DNA of 64,000 nt, from positions 1 through 64,000 of the forward strand of contig NW_006763135.1 of NCBI RefSeq assembly GCF_000264905.1, read 5' to 3'. Below the pieces are notes generated by a model. The model saw only the letters and a program-made list of their open reading frames with translations, did not search any database and was not told the DNA's origin. Below are positions 1-10,936 of this stretch, one piece after another (the first letter of the stretch is position 1; every line of letters begins with the position of its first letter). The DNA comes from Stereum hirsutum FP-91666 SS1 (lineage: Eukaryota > Basidiomycota > Agaricomycetes > Russulales > Stereaceae). The position numbers and the translations under genes are program-made.

Positions 1-63
1 GAAATTGCTCGAGTAGAACATGCATGCATACGTGGAGAGCTGTCTTTGCAGAGTAATCCTTCC

Positions 64-211
64 CAGACGGATTGTACAGTAGGAGTGCTTGCTCGAGTAC
101 CTGATACAAGCCGTCACTGCAGCGTATTCCGTCCTGGACGGATTGTGCAGTGAGCAGCTAGTGCGCACATCTAACGTGATGTGTGTGCTGTGCAATCCGT
201 CTGAGACGGAA
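64..211. repeat. Inverted repeat with a third direct copy of the arm motif
   Basis: A motif of the form CnGACGGATTGnnCAG occurs three times: at 64-79 (plus), 127-150 (plus, preceded by TTCCGTC) and 188-211 (minus). The second and third copies face each other and can pair as a stem of about 24 bp around a 37-bp loop. This is read directly from the bases. It could be the end of a transposable element that continues left of the window, or a small foldback element. No coding sequence overlaps it. Confidence 0.6.
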
Positions 212-302
212 AGTCAGCACTACCATTTACTCTCTGTAATTATTGTGTGACGTGTTTTGCATTATGGTATGTGTGCAGCGTGGGCTGTTGTACAGTGTGT
301 AC

Positions 303-515
303 TCTATAGGGCCCAACCCTAATCTCTAGTTAGGTCTTTACCTAGGGTTTACTATGTAAAAGTTTTCCTAGGATCGGTGAAAGGTGCTCATAACCTAAGT
401 GTCGTGATTGACAATAGGCCAAACCCTAATACAGGGTTAGGTTTCGAGCCCAGGTAACCCTACCCTAGCTACCTACGTCCTGTTTTTTGTCTCATAACCT
501 AACCTAACCTATGCA
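303..515. repeat. Cluster of telomere-like AACCCTA/CCTAA motifs
   Basis: Several copies of CCCTAA or TTAGGG-type hexamers lie in both orientations, for example near 311, 348, 423 and 437, with three tandem CCTAA units near 496-512. They are interspersed, not in a clean array, so this is not an active telomere end. It may be a degenerate interstitial telomere-like tract or simply a sequence rich in these words. Confidence 0.4.
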
Positions 516-1594
516 CGTATTGGGCGGCATATACATGGGACAAGTATGCCTCGTCATTCTCGATCTTTTGAGATATCACCTTTCCTAACGCGGTACAACA
601 CTCTTGTCTCAGGACGTTGTCGTTGTCCCTCGCCAAAAAGCCTACTTTGAGGTTGAAGGAGAAGCCTCCACTTTCGTGTACGTCCTCGGTCTCTTCCTCC
701 ATCATCACCTAACGAACCAATGGTTCTTGATCCCGTAACATTCTTAGCGGTCGATGATGGAACAATGTGGAAACCTTTCTATTGGGAGGTACAGTACGCG
801 GAGTTTACGACAAAGCCGTACTCTGGCGCCCAACAGTCTTTCGAGATGAGATGTTTCTGATAGTATGTAGCTTCCCATCACTCTGGTAATCTACAATGCG
901 CTGACGTTCACCAAGTTCGTGCTCACTTTACGAGGTAACCATGTGCCTGAACTTCGTTCATCAATATTCTCCGTAACTGAAGACCCCGTATCTAGTTCCT
1001 CGACGAAGTACCTGAGCACGTCTACTTCATCAAGGAGTCGCACCTTCTTCAAGCTCGCGATTTCGTCCTCAGCATGCGAGATCGCATGATAGGGTGGCAG
1101 GCCCAGGTACCCGTTGAAATCCTCCTCGACGCGGACAATCTTCCACCGGCGCACGTGATACAGTTCAAGTAAGCTTTCACAACATGTTCCTGGCTTTCTT
1201 CGCCGTAGACAGTAGTGTTGACCATGGGGGACCTGATTTAGTCTTTTGGTTCACACGATTTTGGATCCTCCTTTACTGACCCTTCGCCCAAACCGGTTCC
1301 CTCGCCGTCCCATACGCCGCCACAGCATGTCGAAAGTCTGCCCAAGATATCGCCGCCTGCCTCCGCCAGGGAGAGATGTCCTACAGAGTTCATGTCATTA
1401 GACCCACCCCTACGGGAAATCATCCAATAAATAGATAAGACAATTGGAGTAAGTATCATCTTCCTCGAGCCACAGACTCGGAAAACGGATTTCTCATTCA
1501 CATCCCAACACACACTATTCTTCATCTGCAGACTACCATTGACCTCACTCATCAACCGTGACAATATACACACTATGCCTGCAGCGCATTCCAC
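499..1594 (-). other. Open minus-strand segments, possible unrecognised gene
   Basis: Three open stretches on the minus strand (1594-1238, 1154-891 and 708-499) have protein-like composition, but I could not join them with convincing splice sites and recognise no domain. The middle one is acidic and would code for about 87 residues. They lie downstream of the HEPN gene on the same strand, so a third gene associated with that pair cannot be excluded. Treat as unproven. Confidence 0.2.
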
Positions 1595-1755
1595 ACCCTC
1601 CGGGGCATAATCCTACACGGCTGCAACACGTTTCTATAGCACTGCGTCGATGATTTATGTCCTTCGAGTAGCGATGTGAGCACAAAACATGTCGATGAAT
1701 CGAAGAAAGTTAGAATATCAATAAAACAGATATAGGTGCGGAGAAAAATCATACC

Positions 1756-2249
1756 TCATGGATCCACTACGCCGTTAGCTTTAAGAGCAGCTATGATAGC
1801 AGACTCAATGACAGGCACGTCGTTGAAAATACTATCTGCCACGTCCTGCCACCTGACGGGAAACGTTGTACCGTACTCGTGGGCCAGCCAATTGCGGCGA
1901 GAGATCTGGTCTTTGAGCTTGTAATGGATGTTCGGGTGCGCCTGGGCAATAGGATGCTGCTCTTTGACTGCACGGATGTTTTGGACGAGCGACTGGAGTT
2001 GGAAACCGATACCCGCACGTACACCCTCGATAGTGGCGTCCGGAATCTCACCCGACGTTGAAAAAAGCTAAATAATATGTAGTCAATTAGCCTGGGTTAT
2101 TGATGTGAAGTTGAGTTATGTAAGGGTATGGAGTGTACCTTATGGTCGAGAGTACCTCCAACATTGGCCAGTTGTTCCCTCATCCAGCGGCAGTTACGGA
2201 GTGCATTACGAAGCGCTGCTATTTCATTGGCAGCGGCGGAGGTGGCCAT
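1756..2249 (-). CDS. HepT-like HEPN domain protein (DUF86 type)
   Basis: Two exons, 2249-2139 and 2067-1756, joined in phase 0 across a 71-bp intron with a GT donor, a CTAAT branch-like site and a TTTAG acceptor, give a 140-residue protein. The length and layout fit the DUF86/HepT family: an N-terminal helix with a W-x-R-E-Q segment, a middle helix with a G-V-R-x-G-I-G core, and near residues 95-102 the signature R-N-W-L-A-H-E-Y, that is R-x4-H-x-Y. In bacterial HepT the Arg and His form the RNase site and the Tyr is the residue AMPylated by the partner MntA. The gene lies head-to-head with the nucleotidyltransferase gene starting about 0.9 kb away. The bacterial function is established; action in this fungus is inferred. 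The start was chosen because the family N-terminus begins directly there. Confidence 0.8.
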
Positions 2250-3177
2250 CTTAGAAGGAGATGGAATGGAATGGGTAGAGCGGCTGAGCTGCGATTTAGG
2301 AATACTGCTTGACTTGACGAATGATACCCAGCCGTCTTATAAGTTGCAAATAATGACCGACAGCCTTAGTAGAATGTGTCTGGTGACTGGATACTGGGTT
2401 TCACGGCACTGTAGGCGAGTCTGGTGGGAAGGTTTCTGGTTTCATGCGGATCCTGGAACTTCTGATTTGCTTGGCTGTGAGAGCGAAATCACGATATACT
2501 CACATCGAGCTGCGTTCCCAGACCACGGGGAAACCAATCAATCAGCCTTGTTGCCCATGGAAGATGTTGCTACGTGTATCAGATAGTCCTTATTGTACTG
2601 TTAACGGCCAAACTCACCGAGCTACCCATGCACGACCGCGGAACCACTCTTTAGGGCACTCTAAAGGTAACTCTAAAGCGGTTTCTAAATATTATACATG
2701 GACAACGGAAATAATATTGATTGTAGAGCCAGCTGTACTCCTACTTCGCCAGAATAATTACTACCGAGAGTCCACCTGGAGAAAACAGTAGAAAACCTAA
2801 ACCGCGACCGAACCCATGGCTGGCACCCGCTCACGAAAGAAACAGTCACGGGACTACATGGCTACAGTCAGCTCAAGATCCATAAATACTGTACGACTCG
2901 CAGAAAGCGCGAAATGGTCAACACAAAGACGACTACTTGATACTCAACATCGAGAGCGGAATGGCAAATGCCGAAGATACTGAGTCAAGTCCTCGGGGTC
3001 CCGGGATTATTTCGACCTCCGCACAATTGTCAGTCCGCATACAGTATATATGCCGAACGCAAGGCTACTAGCTCGTTCCTCATGATAGCCACGGTGCGCA
3101 GATCATTCATCCTTCCAGCATTGAGCTTGTGCACCAAGTCTTCGCGATACAGTACTCTCTATTCCGTGTCTCCCACT
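2250..3177. promoter_or_regulatory. Divergent intergenic region between HEPN and MNT genes
   Basis: About 0.93 kb separates the start codons of the two divergent genes. No convincing coding exon is seen. A TATATA at 3045-3050 lies 32 bp upstream of an ATG at 3082 and 128 bp upstream of the ATG at 3178, both in frame with the nucleotidyltransferase. The short open frames in this stretch look random. Confidence 0.4.
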
Positions 3178-4145
3178 ATGTCGATCCCAACATTTGAAGA
3201 AATGCGCTCTCGTCTACAGCCCGTTTGGGAGAAGGAAGCAAATCGAAGTATGATTCTGTGGGCTGGAATCTTTGGCTCCGTCGGACGCGGACGCGCACAA
3301 CAGCACTCTGATGTCGATATTGTCCTGGTAATGAAGAAAGGAGAACATGGTGAACCAGTGGAGCTTGAGGAAGGTGAGAAAAAACCATCATCATTATGCT
3401 GATTCCTCGCATCCAATTATCGTATTCTTGTTCTCAGACTTGAAAGGGGCATGCGCACGCGATGTGTCTTACATTCCTATATGGCGTCACCCAGACGGCG
3501 AAACATGGATGTGGGGTCACGTCCGTGTTGAGGCGCTTCTCTCTGGCCGTACTGTTTACGGAGATCGCGAAGATGTCAAGGATATGAGGCAAGAAGGGAT
3601 CGACGTGCTCGAGAAAGCCAAGGAAAAGTATGACTCCATTGCTGAGGCAGTAGGATCAATCAAATCGTGCGTTTCCCGAGCGCAGACGGTTGAGGTGAGT
3701 CTATGTGGTACTATCTATGTCATATCCATCGATGCATATGCATGTGCTGACTTGCGCCATTGCGCAGTCATTCGTCGGTCCTGGCCATCAAAAGACACGC
3801 CAGGAGTGTCTTTGTGCGCTCCGTACCATTTTACGTCTACTCGACATCCCCTATCTTGCCCATCCTAGCCGAACACTAGTCGACCGGGGTGCATTCGATG
3901 AAGCAGACAAAATACGAGAACTAATCAAGACTCTGCCATCGACTTCCATCGACCTCGAAGCTGCGATGTGGAGAGATATTTGGCCACGGTTACAGAAAGG
4001 TCATAACGCTATGTGGTGTTGGGACATTGGTTGTGCAGGAGCTCGCCTTTATATTGATCATATGTTGGCTTCTGCGAGGCTGGCGGACCACTTCGAAAGG
4101 GGAGAAGTCATCGACGATAGTCTATACGTGGATATTGTTAGGTAG
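3178..4145 (+). CDS. MntA-like minimal nucleotidyltransferase
   Basis: Exons 3178-3373, 3438-3694 and 3768-4145 (introns of 64 and 73 bp with GTGAG donors) code for 276 residues. Residues 33-47 read G-S-V-G-R-G-R-A-Q-Q-H-S-D-V-D, exactly the G-S-x10-D-x-D signature of MNT-fold AMP/NMP transferases such as MntA. A third acidic residue, probably D74, follows in the next strand. A G-R-T-V-Y-G turn near residue 105 also fits the fold. Bacterial MntA modifies and silences the HepT toxin; the HEPN partner gene is divergent next door. The last 125 residues have no counterpart in the short bacterial protein, and I could not assign them. An in-frame upstream ATG at 3082 would add 32 residues rich in Arg, Ser and Thr without acidic residues, resembling a mitochondrial presequence. 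Confidence 0.8.
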
Positions 4146-5487
4146 CTTGTTTGTGGCCCACGCTTACCTTGCGCAATTCTGTACTTTCAAATGTTCCTTG
4201 TAAGCATATGTCCGACTAATCAGCCAGTAGCGAATTCACTAAGGTTTCACTTCATGGCGCTACATTCCGCAGAACAATGATGCCACAGAACCCAGGGCGC
4301 TACTTCAACATTGACAGTAAGCACTTCTTGTTCAGTCTCGTATTATCGGAACCGCGAGGGATACTGTTGGTCTTCGTAAATTGAGCGAGACATTTGTGAA
4401 GGTGTTGGGCGATATAATTAGGAGGTTGGTTTGGTGCCACGAGTGCCACGCCACATTTGATAACATTAGATGGCATTACAGCGAACATCGTTCTTCAGTT
4501 GTTCTTCAGCCTGCGTTCCTCTCAACGACCTCACTGATCTCGATATCCTGCCCGTCACCACTTATGCCCATCAATATCCTCAAACTAGTCTACTGAGCAC
4601 GATCCCAGAGCGAAAGAGTGAATGTTGAGAACGCGTCGATCCAACTGACGAGGCGCTCCATCTCACTCTCACCGAACAACCCACAACAATCGAGCAGCCA
4701 TCTCGCTCAAAGAATAAGAGTCCAAGGAGCCACTAAAGACCTCGGTCGTAGTATCCACGACAACTGCACCTGATAGACTTTCGTTGCCGCGGAAGGTCCG
4801 TCTCGCAACACTTGTCTCTACACTCCATAACTGAGGCAGCAAAACGGTGGACAGTTTACGGTGGAGGAGGCGAGCTCTGAAGCCTCAACAGCCCTCCGTC
4901 GACTCCCGTAAAATTAGGACCTGCACCCCGAGCTTCAAGGCCAGGCTTCCCCTCCTCAACGACCTAGTGTCAAGAGGAGAACCAATGTTGGCCTTGAAGA
5001 TTGTACTGTCGTGGGGAGGCCATTGAAGTCCCCAAGCATGCTTATAGACGTAGTCCAGAGCTTCAGAGTAATACATTACGAGTGGCGGTATCGAGGCCAC
5101 GGACGTCGAGCCAGAGAGATCGATATACAGTTTTCCACTGAGCCAGCCTTCGTGGAAAAGTACGCGCACTACGATTGAGAGAGGTTAACAGTGTTGGCAG
5201 TCACTCCGTGGAGGAACCTTCGGACGAAGGTAAAGCTAGATGTTCTCTATTGCAAGGTGGTGGCGGTAGCGTGCAGAGGACCGTGTATTTTTTTACGCCA
5301 CTTGAAAGTCGTACGAGTGACGGCATGCTTACGTGAGCCAATACGCTTTGGCAGAGGCGCCAAAGTACCGCCCGAACGTTTCTCATCGCCATCCACGTCA
5401 AGACCCTCGCCCTCTCTTTTCTCTCTCCTAACCCCCACGGCGAACATTATTCAGAAGTAGTGGCCGTCGACGACACCGAAGACGGCG
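4146..5487. other. Intergenic region, possible decayed minus-strand gene
   Basis: No confident gene. On the minus strand, 5169-4885 is open for 94 codons, and the reading seems to continue at lower positions only through stops and frame changes, as expected for an old pseudogene. I recognise no domain. Confidence 0.25.
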
Positions 5488-8400
5488 ATGCCGGAGTACG
5501 TGTACGCTCTTCACGACTTCCTTCCGGAGCACGATGACGAGGTCGAGTTTCGTGCGGGAGAGCGGATAGAGGTCGTTGAGAAGGACGATTTGTATGGCGA
5601 TGGATGGTGGCAGGTCAGAATCTATCCTCCTTGCACTATATTCTTCTTTGCTCTCGAAACGATCCAAGTCCTGGCGTTGGAGCGGCTTTCCGTTATCTCA
5701 AACCGGCGTATTCTTCCAGTTCCACTTTCAGTTTCCTGATAGTACTTCTCAACATTTTGGCGGTCCTCGTTCGGTACACCTCCCTCTTCGCTGTTTACAT
5801 CATGACTTGCAGCATGCTATGGAGCCATATCATGTCCAGCGGTGTTGGTCTTGTATTCTGCACCCCCCGCCGCAATCACGTCGGGCTCGTATCCTTAGCG
5901 CCATTTATGATGCGCAAGAGGCTGTCGTACGAAGGACGAGCACTCTGGCGGACCGCCATAGACAAAAACCTGCATCTTTCGGATAGGGGCTGCACGTGTA
6001 GACTTGTCGTAGGGTTTTAGGGCGAATGCGACAAGCGATACGCCTCGCAGACTCATCGAGGACGAGCCACAGCGCCCACTATTCATGGTTTCGTACATAA
6101 CATGTTGCGAGGCCTGCCGTTGCGCTCCTTTTGCTTCCTTTCTTCGTCTCGAGCTCCTTCACCACTTGCTCTCGATTTGAAGGACGCTTCGTCACCCCGA
6201 CCTCTCCTGCCATGTCCTCACGTTTCGGTATACGCAGAAGGCTGACCTCCTTATTTCTCCCTTTCCGTCGCGCTTCTCCTCCCTCCACACAGGGCCGAAA
6301 CTTGTCGGGCAAAGTCGGCCTGTTTCCCCGGTCATACACCCAACCCGCCCCTCCACAACAGCCACAATCCTCGCCGCCCCCCACTGCACCCACAGCCACA
6401 TCTACCGCCAGCGCTTCACATCTAGCCCCGATCGCCACCTCCGCCAACGGCGCGCGCACTCCATCTCCCGAACCCGCCCATCCTCCTACGAGTCCCGGCG
6501 GTCTGCATTCCTTAGCAGAAGAATCGGAGAACGAGTCGGTCGCGCCACCGAAAGTTTCGGTATCTTCGGATGGGACCGATGAAGGGGCGGTGATGCGGGA
6601 GACGATGACGGATGTGCAGCAGGCGATTGAACAATTGGGTCAGAGGCGGAATAATGGCGCTGGTGGACATACGGATGATGAAGGTCGTTCGTTCACCTTC
6701 TCGTCCATGCGCGAGTCGGAGTCGACGGATCGTGAGTCAGATATCGATATGGAGTTGGAGACGGAGGGTGATGAAGGTACGGATGGGGAGGGATGGAATA
6801 ACCAGAAGAACGTGCGGAAGAGGTTGGCAAAGAAGGTTAGCCGGGCAAACGAGGAGGAGAGGAGGGAGAGAGAAAGGGAGGCCCAAATGGAGGTGGTGCG
6901 GGCGAGGGAGAGGGGGAGTATCATGGCGAGTCATATGGCTCCACCGATTGAAGTGGAACTGAGCGACGAGAGCGAGGACGAGGGCGACGATGATCACCAC
7001 CATCGTGTCCACGATCAAGAAGACAAGACGGAGCACGGGAGGGTTGCGAGTCAGAGGTCAAGCTCGCAGATGATTCCGGAGGAGGACGAGGACGATCATC
7101 TGCTCGCCGTTCCTACCGCAACCCGTGGATCGTTCGGCACTCCTCGAGGCTCAGAGCCAATCGTCCCTAGCGAAGATTATATCGTACCCTCGCCAGGCTC
7201 TCACAAGACGGGTTACGATGAGGTCCCTACCGCCACTCAAGCTTCCTTCCCCGTCGCTGCTCCCGCATCCGAACGGACTTCCTCGCCGTATCGATCGGGT
7301 ACGCTTCCTAGCCCAATTTCACCAGGGTTTACGACCGGAACGACCACGGGAACCGGGACTGTTACGGACGATAGCAGGCCGACGTCTACGCAGCCCTCCA
7401 CAGCTTTCTCGAAAACGTTCTCCGTCGGCGATATCGAACCGATCGCTACGCCCATCCCCATCAGTAGTACCGCCAACGCCCCTGGAGAGACCCCGGCCAG
7501 TACCCTCGCCGCCGCTGCCAACCTTCTTCCTTCGCCTGCCGCGTCTTCGGCGATGGGACGTACGACCTCGCCCGTACATAAATCTGGCCTCGCGTTGTCA
7601 CCTTCGAGTCCAGGGAGCGGAGGGCCCAGGACGGGTGGATCTAGTGGTATAGGCAGTGGACACCCGAGCGACTGGACGGTGGATGAGGTCGTGGAATGGT
7701 TGAGAGCGAAAGGGTTCGACGAAGGGGTTTGCGAGAAGTTCATCGGTATGTGCTCCTGTCTTTCTTTGCTATCCTTGTGGGAATTCTTTTTTGTGGCTGA
7801 CGCTCCAAATAGAGCAAGAAATCACCGGCGACGTCCTCCTTGAACTCGACGTCAACCTCCTGAAATCCGAAATCGGCATTCCAGCCTTTGGCAAACGCAT
7901 GCGTATCGCCAACGCCATCATGGAGCTCCGTCGTCCACCATCCGCTCTCTCCTCCAACCACGACACCAACTCCCAAATCAACGGTGCTCCCGGTACCGGC
8001 AGCAGTCAATTCAACGGCGCTGGCAACAACGGTTTCCGTGGTCACTCCCAGAGCCAGAGCCTCGCGATGTCGCACTCCAGCGCGCCACAGAGCCTGAACA
8101 GTCCGTTCATGTTGGCCAGTCCGATCAGTGCGGGTTCAGGACCGGCGAGTGTAGGCGGAGGTGTGGTCGTGACTTCAACGGGGAGTCCTATGGCAGCTGC
8201 GGGGACGATTCCGGCGGAGAGCTTCAGTGCACCGAATACGGGATTGATGGGTATGGGCGCTGGCGAGTCGCCGATGGGGATGGGACTGGTGAGGAGGGAT
8301 TCAGATCCGGGTGTCAGAGCGCCGGGACAAGGGCAGGACGAGGATCAGGTCGGGTTGGGATTGGGTATACCGAGTGCGTTGTTGGCGGGGAAGAATGGGG

Positions 8401-10936
8401 TGAGTTTCGATGTCTCAATCTGGTCCTTCTATATGTTGAATGTTATTGGAAACATGTGCTGACGGGTTGGTTTGGGACTGTGTTAGAAGGGTCGGCCATC
8501 TCAGTTGACGTTGAGCCCAAGCGATAGCGCGCTGGGTGAAAGCGTGAAGGCGGTTGCGGGCGGTGCGTATACGGCGGAAGAGATGGAAGATGACAGGGCT
8601 GTGGCCAGTGAGGTGCGCATTCTTCTGCCTGTCTACTCTGCAATATTCTCGATCTCAATCACACATTCCTTTCATGATTGTAGAACGATGGGGACAAGAA
8701 GCTTAAGACTCGGAAAAGCATGTTCGGTCGTTCAGGATCCAAATCGTCCAAAGACGGCGACTCGGCCAAAGATCCCGTTACCCCCAACTCGATCGCTACT
8801 CCCCAAGAGGACGGTTCCCCTGTTCAGCGGCGAACGAACGGCAGGAGACAAGGTAGCCTGGATGCGAACAAGGGCAATGATCGATTGAGTATCTTCGGTG
8901 GTGCATTCTCTGGGTCGTTGAGCAAGTCGAGGAAACCACCTCCTAGGTACTCTGCGTACGTTCACTTTTTCAAGAAGTTAATAGTTGGTTGATCCTTATT
9001 TCGTTATCTCAGGATGGTCGACAACGCGGATCTTCAGCACGAGAAGAGCAACCCCTTCGCTCTTCTTGGCCGCAGCGGCAAGAAGTCGTCCTCCGGTAGG
9101 CCTTCCACGTCCGACGGGCACTCCACTCACAAGAAGAGCTTCGACCCTGCGGCCACTCCATCGAAGAAAAGTCACAAGGAGAAGGACGAGAAGGCCTCTC
9201 GCGACTCGAAAGACTCGAAAGAACGTCCATCCAAAGAGCAAGCCGTCCTTCGTCGTCGTACATCGTCTCAGGTCTCGAGTCCCACGCGTGGTGGGATTCC
9301 CAACGCGGCTGCGTCTGGTGCAGGCGCGGGTGCAGGTGTGGGTACGGGTACGGGTGCAGGTGCGGGTGCAGCTTCGGGCGGAGAGGGGCAGAAGGCGACG
9401 TTAAAGGCAGGCCAGAGTATCTTGCAGCAGATCGGGCAGCCTGATCATAATGGGTGGATGAGGAAGAAGGGCGATAGGTATAACACGTGGAAATCGAGGT
9501 ATTTCGTGCTGAAGGGGCCACATCTTTATTGGTTGAGGAGTAATTCCGCCTCCGTACGTACCGCTGGTTCTTTGCTCTATCGTTGTTCGTGGTGAAGTGC
9601 ATGCTAATATATAGGATACTGTTCGTGTAGGAGACGAAGATCAAGGGGTACCTCAACATCGCTGGGTATAAGATCATCACCGACGAGAAGGTTGACCCGG
9701 GCAAGTACGGCTTCAAGCTCGTCCAAGAGAACGTCACAACGCACTACTTCTCATCGGAGGAGCAACTCGTCATTCGAGAGTGGATGAAGGCGCTCATGAA
9801 AGCTACCATCGATCGGGATTACACAAGTACGGTTTCTTTTTCGCCACTGTGGCACCACCATTTGTTGCTGACATCTGCGCGTAACTTCAGAACCTGTCGT
9901 TTCCTCCGTTAATATCCCCACGATACCTCTTACCGTCGCTCAGGCTATGAACCCAGCCCCAAGACCACCATCACCTACCGCTCGCGCCGCCACTCAAAAG
10001 GCTCTTCGCCGCGAGAACACGAATCAGCTCTCGACTCGTGACGCTCAGATTCTCATGATGGGTGTTTCTGGTGACGCTACAGATAACGGCAGCAAGATGC
10101 GTCTCGATTCTTTTTTCAACCAAAGCAGCGACACCGCCGGAACTCCAATGCAACGATCGACTCCTGCGCCACTCGGTGCGAGAGCGATGACGCCTAAGGG
10201 ACCAGCGAAATCGCCGCCGCCTATGAGTGTGCCCGCTCCGGCTCCTGCAAGGCCTTCAAGGGAGATGAGAAGGTTGACCAGCGACGGCAGCAATTTGAAG
10301 ATGGATAATGTAGGCCTTCCGCAAGCTGCTATGTTTTCAAGGATCTGAATCATCGTTTCTCTTTCTTCTTTCTTCTCACCTAACATCGTCTTCTCTCTCG
10401 CCTGGGGAAATCTCGCCCCTGTATTTCACACTCTATGCCGTTGTGATACCCCAAAATCCTATCTTTGAACCTTCCTCTCCACTCTACACCCCAAATAGGT
10501 CCCGACTAGCTCGAACTCGGTCGAAACGAATCTCATCGAATGGGCAAACTCTCACCTCCCGCACTCCCTCAGGATCTCCGAGACTACACCCGGCCCCTTA
10601 TACGGTGGTCTTGCCATTCTCCGTCTCTCCGAGTCGATCAAAGGACGTCCAGCATCACCTCCCGTGCCCGACTCTGCCTTCCCCTCAGGCCCGAACGATG
10701 ACAAACTCGACGGTTTATTCCGGTTGTTCGATTTCCTCCTCGATAACGACGTGAAGATGGGGAGCGTTAGTATCAACGACGTGAGAATGGGAAAGAGAGA
10801 CAAGATCCTGCAGTTGTTGAAGGCGTTGAAGGCGTGGGAGGATAAGCGAAGGCAAATTGCGGAGAGCATTGGTTCGGGGGCGAGTGGGCAGGCAGGACCG
10901 TTTATGGCTCCCGTCTCACCGTGGGGACCGATGTAA
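5488..10936 (+). CDS. Boi1/Boi2-like polarity protein (SH3-SAM-PH-CH-like)
   Basis: Nine exons (5488-5613, 6293-7745, 7813-8399, 8487-8612, 8684-8955, 9013-9553, 9631-9826, 9891-10309, 10499-10936) give 1385 residues. Domains in order: SH3 at about 1-59 (split by the first intron between W-W-Q and G-R-N), a long acidic and Ser/Pro-rich linker, SAM at about 499-570, a Gly/Ala repeat, PH at about 1002-1100, and a C-terminal segment (1241-1385) resembling a calponin-homology fold, with I-E-W-A-N and L-Y-G-G-L-A-I-L-R-L motifs. SH3-SAM-PH is the architecture of yeast Boi1/Boi2 and fission yeast Pob1, cortical scaffolds that link Cdc42, formin and exocyst at growth sites. The first intron is 679 bp, unusually long here. 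If the last intron (189 bp, GTAGGC donor) is not removed, translation would stop at 10348 without the CH-like segment. Confidence 0.88.
9325..9378 (+). repeat. GC-rich hexanucleotide repeat inside the Boi-like gene
   Basis: Degenerate tandem units of the GCGGGT/GCAGGT/ACGGGT type code for alternating Gly with Ala, Val or Thr between the SAM and PH domains. This is a likely site of length variation between strains. Confidence 0.6.

Noticed and set aside
303..515. True telomere end
   Set aside because: The hexamers are interspersed, in both orientations, and unique sequence lies on both sides.
2128..2791. Plus-strand open frames over the HEPN promoter
   Set aside because: They overlap the antisense of the HEPN first exon and have no recognisable content; the minus-strand gene explains the region.
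5604..6098. Open frames inside the first Boi-like intron
   Set aside because: The SH3 domain continues perfectly across the intron, so no extra exon is needed there, and the frames show no domain.
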